Assembly (NCBI RefSeq): GCF_030551875.1
Contig: NZ_JAUOZU010000021.1
Span: 25,972-89,971, forward strand
Source of the DNA: Fluviirhizobium alvei
Lineage (GTDB): Bacteria > Pseudomonadota > Alphaproteobacteria > Rhizobiales > Rhizobiaceae
Direction of reading: 5' to 3'
DNA: 64,000 nucleotides
The position numbers and the translations under genes were made by a program. Under the pieces are notes generated by a model. The model saw only the letters and a list, made by a program, of their open reading frames with translations, had not been told where the DNA came from and did not search any database. This document shows, one piece after another, positions 31,696 through 40,337 of the stretch. Position 1 is the stretch's first letter, and each line of letters begins with the position of its first letter.

Positions 31696-33357
31696 TTACA
31701 TATTCGGGTAAACCGGCCCCTCGCCACCCTGCGGCGTGACCCAGTTGATGTTCTGGTTCGGGTCCTTGATATCGCAGGTCTTGCAGTGGACGCAGTTCTG
31801 GGCGTTGATGACATAGGTCATTTCGCCATCCTTCTCCGTCCATTCATAGACGCCGGCCGGACAGAAGCGCGATGACGGACCGGCATAGATGCCGAGTTCG
31901 CTCTCACGCTGCAGCTTCGGATCCTTGATCTGCAGATGGCAGGGCTGGTCTTCCTCGTGATTGGTGTTCGAGAGGTAGACCGAAGAGAGCCGGTCAAAGG
32001 TCAAGACGCCATCCGGCTTCGGATAGTCGATCTTCTTGTGCTTTGCGGCCGGTTCCAGCGAGGCGGCATCGGTCTTGCCGTGCTTGAGCGTACCGAAGAA
32101 GGAGAAACCGAACAGCTGGTTCGTCCACATGTCGAGACCACCAAGGCCGACGCCGATGGCAGTGCCGAACTTCGACCACAGCGGCTTGACGTTGCGGACG
32201 CGCTTGAGATCGGTGCCGATGGCACTGTCGCGCCAGGCATTTTCGATCTCGATCGGCTCGTCGTTGGCGCGGCCGTTCGCAATCGCCTCGGCGATCTTGT
32301 CGGCGGCCAGCATGCCGGAAAGGACGGCATTGTGGCTGCCCTTGATGCGCGGCACGTTGACGAAACCGGCGGAACAGCCGATCAGCGCGCCGCCCGGGAA
32401 CGAGAGCTTCGGCACCGACTGCCAGCCGCCTTCGGTGATGGCGCGGGCACCATAGGCAATGCGCTTGCCGCCTTCGAAGGTACCGCGGATGGCCGGATGC
32501 GTCTTGAAACGCTGGAATTCCTCAAACGGGAAGAGATAGGGATTCTTGTAGTTGAGATGCAGGACGAAGCCGACCGCGACGAGATTGTCCTCGAGATGAT
32601 AGAGGAAGGAACCGCCGCCGGTCTTCATGTCGAGCGGCCAGCCGAACGAATGCTGCACCAGACCCTGCTTGTGGTTTTCCGGCTTGACCTGCCAGAGTTC
32701 CTTGATGCCGATGCCGAACTTCTGCGGTTCGCGGCCTTCATCGAGCTTGAACTTCGAGATCAGCTGCTTGGCGAGCGAGCCGCGCACGCCTTCGGAGATC
32801 AGGACATATTTGCCGAGCAGGGCCATGCCGCGCTGGTAATTGCCGGTCGGTTCGCCATCCTTGCCGACACCCATATCGCCGGTGGCAACACCGATGACCG
32901 CGCCCTCGTCATTGTAGAGGATTTCAGAAGCGGCAAAGCCCGGATAGATCTCGACACCCAGCTCTTCCGCCTTGCCGGCCAGCCAGCGACAGACATTGCC
33001 GAGCGAGACGATGTAATTGCCATGATTGTTCATCAAGGGCGGCATGGCAAAATTCGGCAGGCGAATGGAGCCGGCAGGGCCGAGGAACAGGAAATGATCC
33101 GCTTTCACTTCGGTCTTGAACGGATGGCCTCCCTCCTCGCGCCAGCCGGGGAGCAGCGCATCGACCCCGATCGGATCGACAACAGCACCGGACAGGATGT
33201 GGGCGCCGACTTCGGCACCCTTTTCAAGCACCAGAACCGAAAGGTCGGGATTGACCTGCTTGAGGCGGATCGCGGCAGACAGACCAGCCGGTCCCGCGCC
33301 AACGATCACGACGTCGAATTCCATGCTTTCGCGTTCAGGCAATTCCATCTCGGACAT
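31696..33357 (-). CDS. etfQO: Electron transfer flavoprotein-ubiquinone oxidoreductase
   Basis: A 553-residue ETF-QO, which passes electrons from acyl-CoA and amine dehydrogenases via ETF to ubiquinone at the inner membrane. FAD-binding motif VVIVGAGPAGLSAAIRL lies at the N-terminus. The C-terminal ferredoxin-like part has the 4Fe-4S cysteines (CPAGVYEW, then NCVHCKTCDIKDP). The start at 33357 has GGAG six bases upstream. Monocistronic with its own terminator. A perfect TTGACG-N4-CGTCAA dyad upstream suggests control by a LiuR-type regulator of branched-chain amino-acid or fatty-acid breakdown. Confidence 0.94.
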   Translation of the reverse strand: MSEMELPERESMEFDVVIVGAGPAGLSAAIRLKQVNPDLSVLVLEKGAEVGAHILSGAVVDPIGVDALLPGWREEGGHPFKTEVKADHFLFLGPAGSIRLPNFAMPPLMNNHGNYIVSLGNVCRWLAGKAEELGVEIYPGFAASEILYNDEGAVIGVATGDMGVGKDGEPTGNYQRGMALLGKYVLISEGVRGSLAKQLISKFKLDEGREPQKFGIGIKELWQVKPENHKQGLVQHSFGWPLDMKTGGGSFLYHLEDNLVAVGFVLHLNYKNPYLFPFEEFQRFKTHPAIRGTFEGGKRIAYGARAITEGGWQSVPKLSFPGGALIGCSAGFVNVPRIKGSHNAVLSGMLAADKIAEAIANGRANDEPIEIENAWRDSAIGTDLKRVRNVKPLWSKFGTAIGVGLGGLDMWTNQLFGFSFFGTLKHGKTDAASLEPAAKHKKIDYPKPDGVLTFDRLSSVYLSNTNHEEDQPCHLQIKDPKLQRESELGIYAGPSSRFCPAGVYEWTEKDGEMTYVINAQNCVHCKTCDIKDPNQNINWVTPQGGEGPVYPNM

Positions 33358-33472
33358 CACAAACTCCCCGCTCCGGTAGACCCGGCTTTCCGTCAAGGTC
33401 TTTTGTCAAATCCGCCCCGCCTTGTCGAGCCGGATCGCGACGAAAATCCGTTGCTTCGAGCCATATATTACT

Positions 33473-33488
33473 TTGACGTAAACGTCAA
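33473..33488 (-). promoter_or_regulatory. LiuR-like dyad upstream of etfQO
   Basis: Perfect palindromic arms TTGACG (33473-33478) and CGTCAA (33483-33488) around four bases. It lies 116-131 bp upstream of the etfQO start. It resembles, from memory, motifs assigned to MerR-family LiuR regulators of branched-chain amino-acid degradation in proteobacteria; the regulator is not in the window. Confidence 0.5.
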
Positions 33489-33571
33489 TTAATAGACAAA
33501 TAGAGAGTCAGGCCGAGCCCGGACGCGGAACGATCTTTTTAGTAGGCGCAAGCGAATGATCCTGACGAACG

Positions 33572-33599
33572 AAAAGGACCGCCGGCAATGCGGCGGCCC
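33572..33599 (-). terminator. Terminator of the BA14K-family gene
   Basis: On the minus strand GGGCCGCCG, a short loop and CGGCGGTCC (one G-U pair) are followed by TTTT. It lies about 22 bases after the stop codon. Confidence 0.8.
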
Positions 33600-33621
33600 C
33601 CGATGAAACGATGCGGCTTTC

Positions 33622-34017
33622 TCAGCGATAAGGCGACACGCACACATAGACTCGACCATCATAGCCGATGAAGGTGTTGGTGGCCGGACGATAGGACCGA
33701 TAGCGATTCAGGCACCAACGCACATGTCGGTTGCCAGGCGCTGTAATGATAACGCGCGGCTGCACCACGCGCGGACGGATGACGACCACCGGCGGCCGCA
33801 CGACGACCCGCGGACGAACCACAACGCGCGGTCCGAACCAGACGCGGCGGCAACCACGCCGATCGCAGACGCGACGCCAAGCAATGTCGGTCACATCGCT
33901 CGCCTGCGATACGGCAGGCCGGTTCGGCACCACTGGCGCAGCGTTGACTTCGAACGTCGGAACCAGTGATGCAATGCCAACGATGGCAGCGGCGACAATT
34001 CTCATCAGTTGTTTCAT
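33622..34017 (-). CDS. Exported BA14K-family protein with Arg/Val/Pro-rich middle
   Basis: A 131-residue exported protein. A signal peptide (MKQLMRIVAAAIVGIASLVPTFEVNA) is followed by a low-complexity Arg-Pro-Val segment (about residues 62-95: RVVVRPRVVVRPPVVV type) and the BA14K C-terminal motif WCLNRYRSYRPATNTFIGYDGRVYVC with its two cysteines. BA14K proteins were named from a Brucella immunoreactive lectin-like antigen and are common in Rhizobiales envelopes. GGAGAAG precedes the start. A near-consensus FixK/Fnr-like site lies about 73 bp upstream. Confidence 0.85.
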   Translation of the reverse strand: MKQLMRIVAAAIVGIASLVPTFEVNAAPVVPNRPAVSQASDVTDIAWRRVCDRRGCRRVWFGPRVVVRPRVVVRPPVVVIRPRVVQPRVIITAPGNRHVRWCLNRYRSYRPATNTFIGYDGRVYVCVSPYR

Positions 34018-34089
34018 CTGGCTTCTCCTTCCACAGGGACATCAGCGCCCCAACACACGGCAAGCTTAGGCGTGTCCGGCGAAAAAACA

Positions 34090-34103
34090 TTGATCTATGT
34101 CAG
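34090..34103. promoter_or_regulatory. FixK/Fnr-like site (one mismatch) between BA14K and yegD
   Basis: TTGAT-CTAT-GTCAG matches the FixK/FnrN consensus TTGAT-N4-(A/G)TCAA except for the last base. It lies 73 bp from the BA14K start and 135 bp from the divergent Hsp70-like gene. Single near-matches occur by chance, so confidence is modest. Confidence 0.35.
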
Positions 34104-34237
34104 CTTTTCAAATCGGACTGCGAGACAAAGGATGCCCCTCGCCTTCTTGCCTTTGCCGGTTCGTCGTGGCATGAGGCCGCCTCACTTTCCTGTCAGCTTC
34201 CCTTCCCAGATCACGGGCCCAGATTCCGGAGCTTCCC

Positions 34238-35542
34238 ATGACGTCTTCCATTGGCCTCGATTTTGGCACCACCAATACGGTTCTTGCCGTCCGTTCCGGC
34301 AACGGCACCCGCTCGATCGGCTTTGACAGTCCCGCAGGCCATTCCGACTCGATGCGGACCTGCCTCTCCTTCATGAAGCATCCGCAACTGGGCGCGTCTG
34401 CGCTTTCGGTCGAGGCCGGTGCTGCAGCCATCCGCACCTTCATCGACAATCCCGGCGAATGCCGCTTCCTGCAATCGATCAAGACCTTTGCGGCCAGCCG
34501 GCTGTTCCAGGGCACGATCGTGCATGGCAAGCGCCAGCAGTTCGAGGATCTGATGGATGTGTTCCTGAAGCGGCTCGAAACATATTCGCAACAGGACTGG
34601 GCGCAGCGCTACGGCCGCATCGTGGTCGGGCGCCCCGTCGCCTTTGCGGGAACCAACGCCGATGAGGCGCTCGCCCTCACCCGCTACCAGACCGCGCTCG
34701 CGCGGCTCGGCTTCGATGATGTCCATTTCGTCCATGAACCTGTCGCGGCGGCCTTCTATTTCGCTGAAACGCTGAGAACAGACGCCACCGTGCTTGTTGC
34801 CGATTTCGGTGGTGGCACGACGGACTATTCGCTGATCCGTTTCGAATTCGAAGGCGGTCGCATCCATGCGCGGCCGCTCGGTCACTCGGGCGTCGGCATT
34901 GCTGGCGACAATTTCGACTTCCGCATCATCGACAATGTCGTCTCGCCAGTCATCGGCAAGGGCAGCCATTACAAGAGTTTCGACAAGGTTCTTGAGATCC
35001 CGTCCAACTACTATGCCAGCTTCGGGCGCTGGAACCAGCTGTCGATCTTCAAGACGCTGAAGGATTTCCAGGACCTCAAATCGCTGGTGCGGTCGAGCCT
35101 GGAGCCGGAAAAGCTCGAACTGTTCATCGACCTGATCGACAATGACGAAGGCTATCCCCTGTACCAGGCCGTGTCCGCCGCCAAGATGCGGCTTTCGGAG
35201 TCGGACGAAACCGAATTCGTGTTTCCGCCTCTGGGTGCCGCGGGCCGCAAGACGATCCGGCGCGCCGATTTCGAGAACTGGATCGCCGATGATCTTGCCG
35301 GTATCGAACAGGCACTCGACGAGGTTCTCGTCAAAACCGAGACGAGCCCGCTTGCCATCGACAAGGTGTTTCTCACCGGCGGCACCTCCTTCGTTCCGGC
35401 CGTGCGGCGCATTTTCGAGAACCGTTTCGACCGCGACAAGATTGAGAGCGGCGGCGAACTGCTTTCGATCGCCCACGGTCTTGCCCTGATCGGCGAGCGC
35501 GACGACATTTCGCGCTGGACCTCGGACCGGCTGGCAGCCTGA
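34238..35542 (+). CDS. yegD: Hsp70-family protein, YegD-like
   Basis: A 434-residue actin/Hsp70-fold ATPase. The phosphate-1 motif IGLDFGTTNTVLAV, phosphate-2 motif VLVADFGGGTTDYSLI and adenosine motif VFLTGGTSFVPAVRRIF are in place. The chain stops after the nucleotide-binding domain, without the substrate-binding domain and C-terminal lid of DnaK, as in the YegD group. Client and co-chaperones unknown. GGAG lies at proper distance before the start. Followed after 104 bp by an MFS gene on the same strand. Confidence 0.87.
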   Translation: MTSSIGLDFGTTNTVLAVRSGNGTRSIGFDSPAGHSDSMRTCLSFMKHPQLGASALSVEAGAAAIRTFIDNPGECRFLQSIKTFAASRLFQGTIVHGKRQQFEDLMDVFLKRLETYSQQDWAQRYGRIVVGRPVAFAGTNADEALALTRYQTALARLGFDDVHFVHEPVAAAFYFAETLRTDATVLVADFGGGTTDYSLIRFEFEGGRIHARPLGHSGVGIAGDNFDFRIIDNVVSPVIGKGSHYKSFDKVLEIPSNYYASFGRWNQLSIFKTLKDFQDLKSLVRSSLEPEKLELFIDLIDNDEGYPLYQAVSAAKMRLSESDETEFVFPPLGAAGRKTIRRADFENWIADDLAGIEQALDEVLVKTETSPLAIDKVFLTGGTSFVPAVRRIFENRFDRDKIESGGELLSIAHGLALIGERDDISRWTSDRLAA

Positions 35543-35646
35543 CTTTGGCGGCATCCCGCAAACCAGCCAGACGATGACGCGATCGCGGCAGGAATTTGCC
35601 GCAAATCGCCCTATGGAAAAGATTGGGGAAGCAGGAGCGCAGCCAG

Positions 35647-36789
35647 ATGATCGACAGTATCCGAACGGTATTCAGCCTGCTCTTGTCGATCTTCATCGTC
35701 ATGACCGGCTTCGGGGTCGCGAGCTTCATCGTCCAGTCGCGTGCGCTTGGCGAAGGCTGGACGACCTTCGACATTTCGCTGATCGGCGCCACCTATTCGG
35801 CGGGCTATACGCTCGCTTCCTTCATCGCGCCGAAATTCATCCGCCGTGCCGGCCATATCCGGGTGTTTGCCGCCTTCATCGCGCTCTTGTCGATCTCGAT
35901 CCTGCTTTGCGCGCTGGTGCCCGACCCTTACGCCTGGATGCTGTTTCGCTGCCTGTTCGGCTTTGCCATGGCCGGCAGCTACATGATCATGGAAAGCTGG
36001 ATCAACGAGAAGGCAACCAACCAGTATCGCGGCTTCATGTTCTCGGTCTATATGGTGGTGGCGATGGCCGGTGCGATTACCGGGCCCTATATCGCCGCCT
36101 GGGGCGACGTGCTGACGACGTCGCTCTTCATGGTCGCGGCCATGCTGTTCTCGCTGGCCATTTTCCCGATCACGCTCACCACTTCGTCGTCGCCGGGCGT
36201 GCCGACCGAATCCGGTTTTGATCTGACGGGTCTCTGGCAACGTTCGCCGGTCGCCTTCATCGGCAGCTTTCTCGCCGGCATCATTTCCGCCGCCTGGATG
36301 AATTTCTCGGTCGTCTATTCGAAACTGTCCGGGCTGGGCGAAACCGGTACCGCCAACATGATCGCGGCCGTCACGCTCGGATCGATTGCCGCCCAGTTCC
36401 CGATCGGGCGCGCCTCGGATCTCGTTGACCGCCGGCTGGTGATGAGCATCTGTGCGGCAATCGGAATTGCAGCAAGCCTCTGGATGGCGTCGATCGATGC
36501 CAGCAGTCCGATCATGCTCTATTGCGCCGCCTTTGCCGCCGGCATGGTGATCTTTCCGATCTATTCGCTGAACGTCGCCCATGCCAACGATCTCGCCGAG
36601 CCGGGCGAATATGTGCGGATCTCGAGCGGCATTACGGTTCTCTATGGTCTCGGCGTCATTGTCGGACCGCTGCTCGGCGGCCAGGCGATCGCCTTCGGCG
36701 GCGCTGCCGGTCTGCCGCTGCTGCTCGCGGCCACCTTCGCGATCTACGGCAGCTATGCCGGTTGGCGCATTCTCCGCCGTCCGGCCTGA
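35647..36789 (+). CDS. MFS transporter (YcaD-like)
   Basis: A 380-residue, 12-helix major-facilitator protein. The sequence GTNxRGFMFSVYMVV-like helix 5 region (NQYRGFMFSVYMVVAMAGAITGPYI) and RCLFGFAMAGSYMIMESWINEKA match the YcaD/MFS_1 group common in alphaproteobacteria. The start at 35647 has GCAGGAG ten bases upstream. Substrate unknown. The stop codon abuts the stop of the convergent DMT transporter with no base between. Confidence 0.84.
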   Translation: MIDSIRTVFSLLLSIFIVMTGFGVASFIVQSRALGEGWTTFDISLIGATYSAGYTLASFIAPKFIRRAGHIRVFAAFIALLSISILLCALVPDPYAWMLFRCLFGFAMAGSYMIMESWINEKATNQYRGFMFSVYMVVAMAGAITGPYIAAWGDVLTTSLFMVAAMLFSLAIFPITLTTSSSPGVPTESGFDLTGLWQRSPVAFIGSFLAGIISAAWMNFSVVYSKLSGLGETGTANMIAAVTLGSIAAQFPIGRASDLVDRRLVMSICAAIGIAASLWMASIDASSPIMLYCAAFAAGMVIFPIYSLNVAHANDLAEPGEYVRISSGITVLYGLGVIVGPLLGGQAIAFGGAAGLPLLLAATFAIYGSYAGWRILRRPA

Positions 36790-37725
36790 TTACGGCGTCA
36801 GCGATCGCTCCTTGCGGCCGGTTTCGGCCATGCGGCGGCTTTCGCGATAGAGAATGAAGATACCGGCGCCGATGACGATGGCCGCACCGATGAGGAGCGT
36901 TCCACTCGGCAACTCACTGAAGAACAGATATCCGACCAGGGTGCCCCAGATGATCGACGTATATTCGAACGGGGCAACCGCCGAAACGTCAGCGTAACGA
37001 TAGCTCTCGGTCAACAGGATCTGGGCAATTCCGCCCACGAACCCGGCGCAGATGAGCAACAGCGCATGCGGCAGTGTTATCGCGTCCCAGCCGAACGGCA
37101 AAGAGAACAGCGACAGGATCGTCGCTGACAGCGAGAAATAGAGCACGATCGTTGCCGTATTCTCAGTGCGCACCAGCTGGCGAACCTGCACCATGGCGAT
37201 TGCCGCAAGCGCCGCCGACATCAGAACAGCAACCGCACCACGAGTTTCCTCGACCCCCATTGTCGCGCCACCGCCGAGCAGCGTCAGCCTTGGCCAGACG
37301 ATGATCAGGACCCCGACGAAACCGGCGAGCACTGCCGTCCAGCGATAGCGCCGCACTTCCTCTTTCAGGAGCACGGCACCGGCGATGACGGTGAAGAGAG
37401 GCATGGCGTAGCCGATCGCGATCGATTCCGGCAGCGGCAAATGCACGATGCCGTAAAAGCCGAGCGACATGGAGATGACGCCGACAAAACCACGATTGAA
37501 ATGGCCGAGCGGATTGTCGGTCTTGAAGGCGGTCTTCAGCTCCTTACGGACGGCCAGCCAGAGGAGGATCGGCACCATGGCAAACAGCGACCGGAAGAAG
37601 GTGATTTCACCGATCGCGATGCCGCGGCCACCCGCCTTGATCATGCCCTGCATACAGATGAACAGCATGATCGACAGAACCTTGAGCGCTATGCCGCGCA
37701 TGGGGTTCGCTATGGTGCGATCCAT
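36790..37725 (-). CDS. EamA/DMT-family transporter (RhaT/YdcZ-type permease)
   Basis: A 311-residue protein with ten membrane helices in two EamA halves; YAMPLFTVIAGAVLLKEEVRRYRW and APFEYTSIIWGTLVGYLFFSELP are the conserved ends of each half. The start lies three bases after the stop codon of the molybdenum-hydroxylase gene, so the two are cotranscribed. It could move a substrate or product of that enzyme; this is inferred from context only. Confidence 0.86.
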   Translation of the reverse strand: MDRTIANPMRGIALKVLSIMLFICMQGMIKAGGRGIAIGEITFFRSLFAMVPILLWLAVRKELKTAFKTDNPLGHFNRGFVGVISMSLGFYGIVHLPLPESIAIGYAMPLFTVIAGAVLLKEEVRRYRWTAVLAGFVGVLIIVWPRLTLLGGGATMGVEETRGAVAVLMSAALAAIAMVQVRQLVRTENTATIVLYFSLSATILSLFSLPFGWDAITLPHALLLICAGFVGGIAQILLTESYRYADVSAVAPFEYTSIIWGTLVGYLFFSELPSGTLLIGAAIVIGAGIFILYRESRRMAETGRKERSLTP

Positions 37726-37728
37726 GGC

Positions 37729-40020
37729 TCAGCCGCTCGCGTTCTGGATGGTCTGCCAGATGCGGTAGGGCGTCGCCGGCATGTCGATACCGGAAATGCC
37801 GTAGGCCCGGTGCAGCGCATCAACCACTGCATTCATAACCGCCGGCGTGGCGCCGATCGTCGCGGCCTCGCCTGCCCCCTTGATGCCGAGCGCATTGGCC
37901 ACAGAGGGAACATTGCGCATTTCGAACTTGAATTCGGGGAACAGGTCGGCGCGCGGCACCGCATAATCCATCAGCGTTGCGGTCAGCATCTGGCCGTCTT
38001 CGGAATAATGCGCGCCTTCGACCAGCGCCTGGCCGACGCCTTGAGCAATGCCGCCATGGATCTGGCCGGCAAGCAGGATCGGATTGACGACGACGCCGAA
38101 ATCATCGACGACCTGGTAATTGACGATCGCCGTTTCGCCAGTATCGGGGTCGATCTCGACCTCGACCACATGGGTGCCGTTCGGGAAGGTCGCCTCGTCC
38201 TGACGGACATCGGCGATTGCCAGAAGATCCTCGGGGGATTTCGCGGCCCTGGCAATGGCGGAAAAATCCATCTGGCGGTCTGTGCCCACCACACGCGCGA
38301 TGCCGGCTTCCAGTTCGATATCGTCTGGCGCGGCTTCGAGTTCATCGCCGGCAATGCGCCTGATCTTGTCGGCCAGATCCTCGCCCGCCCGGATCACCGA
38401 CAGGCCGCCGATGGGGATGGAACGCGAACCGCCGGTGCCGCCGCCCTTGGCGAGTTCCGCCGTATCGCCCTGGCGAACGATGATCTTGTCAAAATCGATG
38501 CCGAGCTTTTCGGCGATGAACTGGCTGTAGGCCGTGGCATGGCCCTGACCATTGGTCTGGGTTCCGATGAAGAGGGTCACGGTGCCATCCTCGTTCAGCC
38601 GCAGATGGGCTGCTTCCGAACCCGGGAAGGCGCAGATTTCGACATAGGTCGACAGGCCGATGCCACGAATGCGCCCCCGCTCACGCGCCTCTTCATTGCG
38701 TTCGTCGAACCCCGCCCAGTCGGCGGCTTCAAGCGCGCGCGTCAGATGACCGTCGAACTCGCCGACATCATAGAAGCTGCCGGAAGCCGTGCGATAGGGA
38801 AACTGCTCGGGCTTGACGAAGTTGATGCGGCGGAACGTCACCGGATCGATGCCGAGCTGGTGGGCGGACGCGTCCATGAGCCGCTCGATCAGGTAGGCGG
38901 CCTCGGGACGACCGGCGCCGCGATAGGCATCGACCGGCGTCGTGTTGGTGTAAACCGCGCGAATTTCCATATCGATAACGGGAATGTCATAGACACCGGT
39001 GGCCATGCGCGCCGCCATGGTGGGGATCATCGGTCCATATTGCGACAGGTAAGCTCCCATGTTCGCGACCATGTCGATCTTCATCGCCAGAATGCGCTTG
39101 TCCTTGTCGAGCGCGAGTTTCGCCTTCGCCAGACTGTCGCGGCCATGCGCATCCGCGAGACTGTGCTCGGTGCGGCTCGACAGCCAGCGAACCGGCTGAC
39201 CGAGGCGCTTGGAGGCTTCCAGCACCAGCGCATATTCGCGATAACAGAAACTCTTGGTGCCGAAACCGCCGCCGACATCGCCAGTGACGACGCGGACGTT
39301 TTGCGGATCGATCCGGAAAATGTCCTTGGCAAGAATGTCGCGCAGGGAATGAACGCCCTGGCTCGGCGCATGCAGGAGAAATTGTCCAGCTTCCGCATCA
39401 TAGTGCGCTACGGCCGCCCGCGGCTCCATGTAGTGGGAAACGATGCGGTTGTTGACGATGGCAACCTCGGTCACGAAAGCCGCTTCGGCAAAAGCTGCCT
39501 CGGTGCGGGCGCGATCGCCGATCCGGTAGAGATAAGCCTGGTTGCTTTTAAGTTCCGGCCAGACCAGCGGGCTTTCGGGATCGAGCGTGGTGGCGAGATC
39601 GGTTATCGCCTCCTCGCCCTCCCATTCGATCTCGATCAGTTCGGCAGCATCTTCGGCCATTTCGCGACTGTCGGCGACGATGAAGGCCACCGCATCGCCG
39701 ACATGGCGAACCTGATCGAGACAGAGAATGGGGGTTTCGCGCTTGTCATGCAGCGTGCCATCGGGCTGGCGAACAATCTGCTTGCAAGGCACCGGACCGA
39801 GATGGGCGAGATCTGCCGCCGTCAGCACGAGATGCACGCCGGGCGCGTCGAGCGCACCATCGGTCGAGATAATGCTGAAACGCGCATTGGCGTATGGGGA
39901 CCTGAGCACGAAACCATGCAGGGCATCGTCGAGCCTGAGATCGTCGGTATAGTTCCCCTTGCCGAGCAGAAGGTTATCGTCCTCCTTGCGCAGAGCCGAT
40001 GCCCCCACTCCGAATTTCAT
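37729..40020 (-). CDS. Molybdenum hydroxylase large subunit, form II CoxL-like
   Basis: A 763-residue xanthine-dehydrogenase-family large subunit that binds molybdopterin cytosine dinucleotide. Visible are GVGASALRKEDDNLLLGKGNYTDD-type N-terminus, GDVGGGFGTKSF, the active-site motif AYRGAGRPEAA and the catalytic Glu in IKGAGEAATIGA. True CO dehydrogenases (form I) have AYxCSFR; AYRGAGR marks form II enzymes, whose substrate is usually not CO. Partner genes for the FAD and 2Fe-2S subunits are absent here, so the subunit is orphaned or paired in trans. Start chosen at MKFGVGAS (40020); no strong ribosome site. Operon with the DMT transporter. Confidence 0.88.
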   Translation of the reverse strand: MKFGVGASALRKEDDNLLLGKGNYTDDLRLDDALHGFVLRSPYANARFSIISTDGALDAPGVHLVLTAADLAHLGPVPCKQIVRQPDGTLHDKRETPILCLDQVRHVGDAVAFIVADSREMAEDAAELIEIEWEGEEAITDLATTLDPESPLVWPELKSNQAYLYRIGDRARTEAAFAEAAFVTEVAIVNNRIVSHYMEPRAAVAHYDAEAGQFLLHAPSQGVHSLRDILAKDIFRIDPQNVRVVTGDVGGGFGTKSFCYREYALVLEASKRLGQPVRWLSSRTEHSLADAHGRDSLAKAKLALDKDKRILAMKIDMVANMGAYLSQYGPMIPTMAARMATGVYDIPVIDMEIRAVYTNTTPVDAYRGAGRPEAAYLIERLMDASAHQLGIDPVTFRRINFVKPEQFPYRTASGSFYDVGEFDGHLTRALEAADWAGFDERNEEARERGRIRGIGLSTYVEICAFPGSEAAHLRLNEDGTVTLFIGTQTNGQGHATAYSQFIAEKLGIDFDKIIVRQGDTAELAKGGGTGGSRSIPIGGLSVIRAGEDLADKIRRIAGDELEAAPDDIELEAGIARVVGTDRQMDFSAIARAAKSPEDLLAIADVRQDEATFPNGTHVVEVEIDPDTGETAIVNYQVVDDFGVVVNPILLAGQIHGGIAQGVGQALVEGAHYSEDGQMLTATLMDYAVPRADLFPEFKFEMRNVPSVANALGIKGAGEAATIGATPAVMNAVVDALHRAYGISGIDMPATPYRIWQTIQNASG

Positions 40021-40337
40021 CACCGTCACAGCCGCGACTCCGCATTCCGTCAATCACAACCGGACCTTAGACCTGTCGCAGCAAATTTGGAACCGCAGAA
40101 GGTGACATTCATCAAGCCGCAAGCACCCGCCTTCCCGGCCCTTCCAGGAGACAGGGCGGTACGCGGAATCGGAAAAAGAGAACAATTTCCGAACTTCCGT
40201 TTCATTTCGGGACGCGTTTAACGATAATTCAGGATTTTGACGTCATAGATTGCGGGAATGTGTGCGTTACGGTTGCAACCGCATCGATGACGCAAATGTC
40301 CACACGGAGAGGCCGGCAAGAGCCGCGCGGGAGCACC
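40021..40337. other. 317-bp divergent promoter region between coxL-like gene and pepN
   Basis: No gene is seen. AT-rich sequence at about 40185-40250 is the likely promoter area, with TTGACG near 40236 as a possible -35 for pepN but no clear -10. Nothing else stands out. Confidence 0.4.

Noticed and set aside
37729..40020. Aerobic CO dehydrogenase (coxL form I)
   Set aside because: The active-site loop is AYRGAGR, not AYxCSFR, and coxM/coxS are absent, so CO oxidation is not supported.
37441..40221. 926-codon open frame on the plus strand opposite the coxL-like gene
   Set aside because: Antisense shadow of a well-recognised molybdenum hydroxylase; no motif and no ribosome site.
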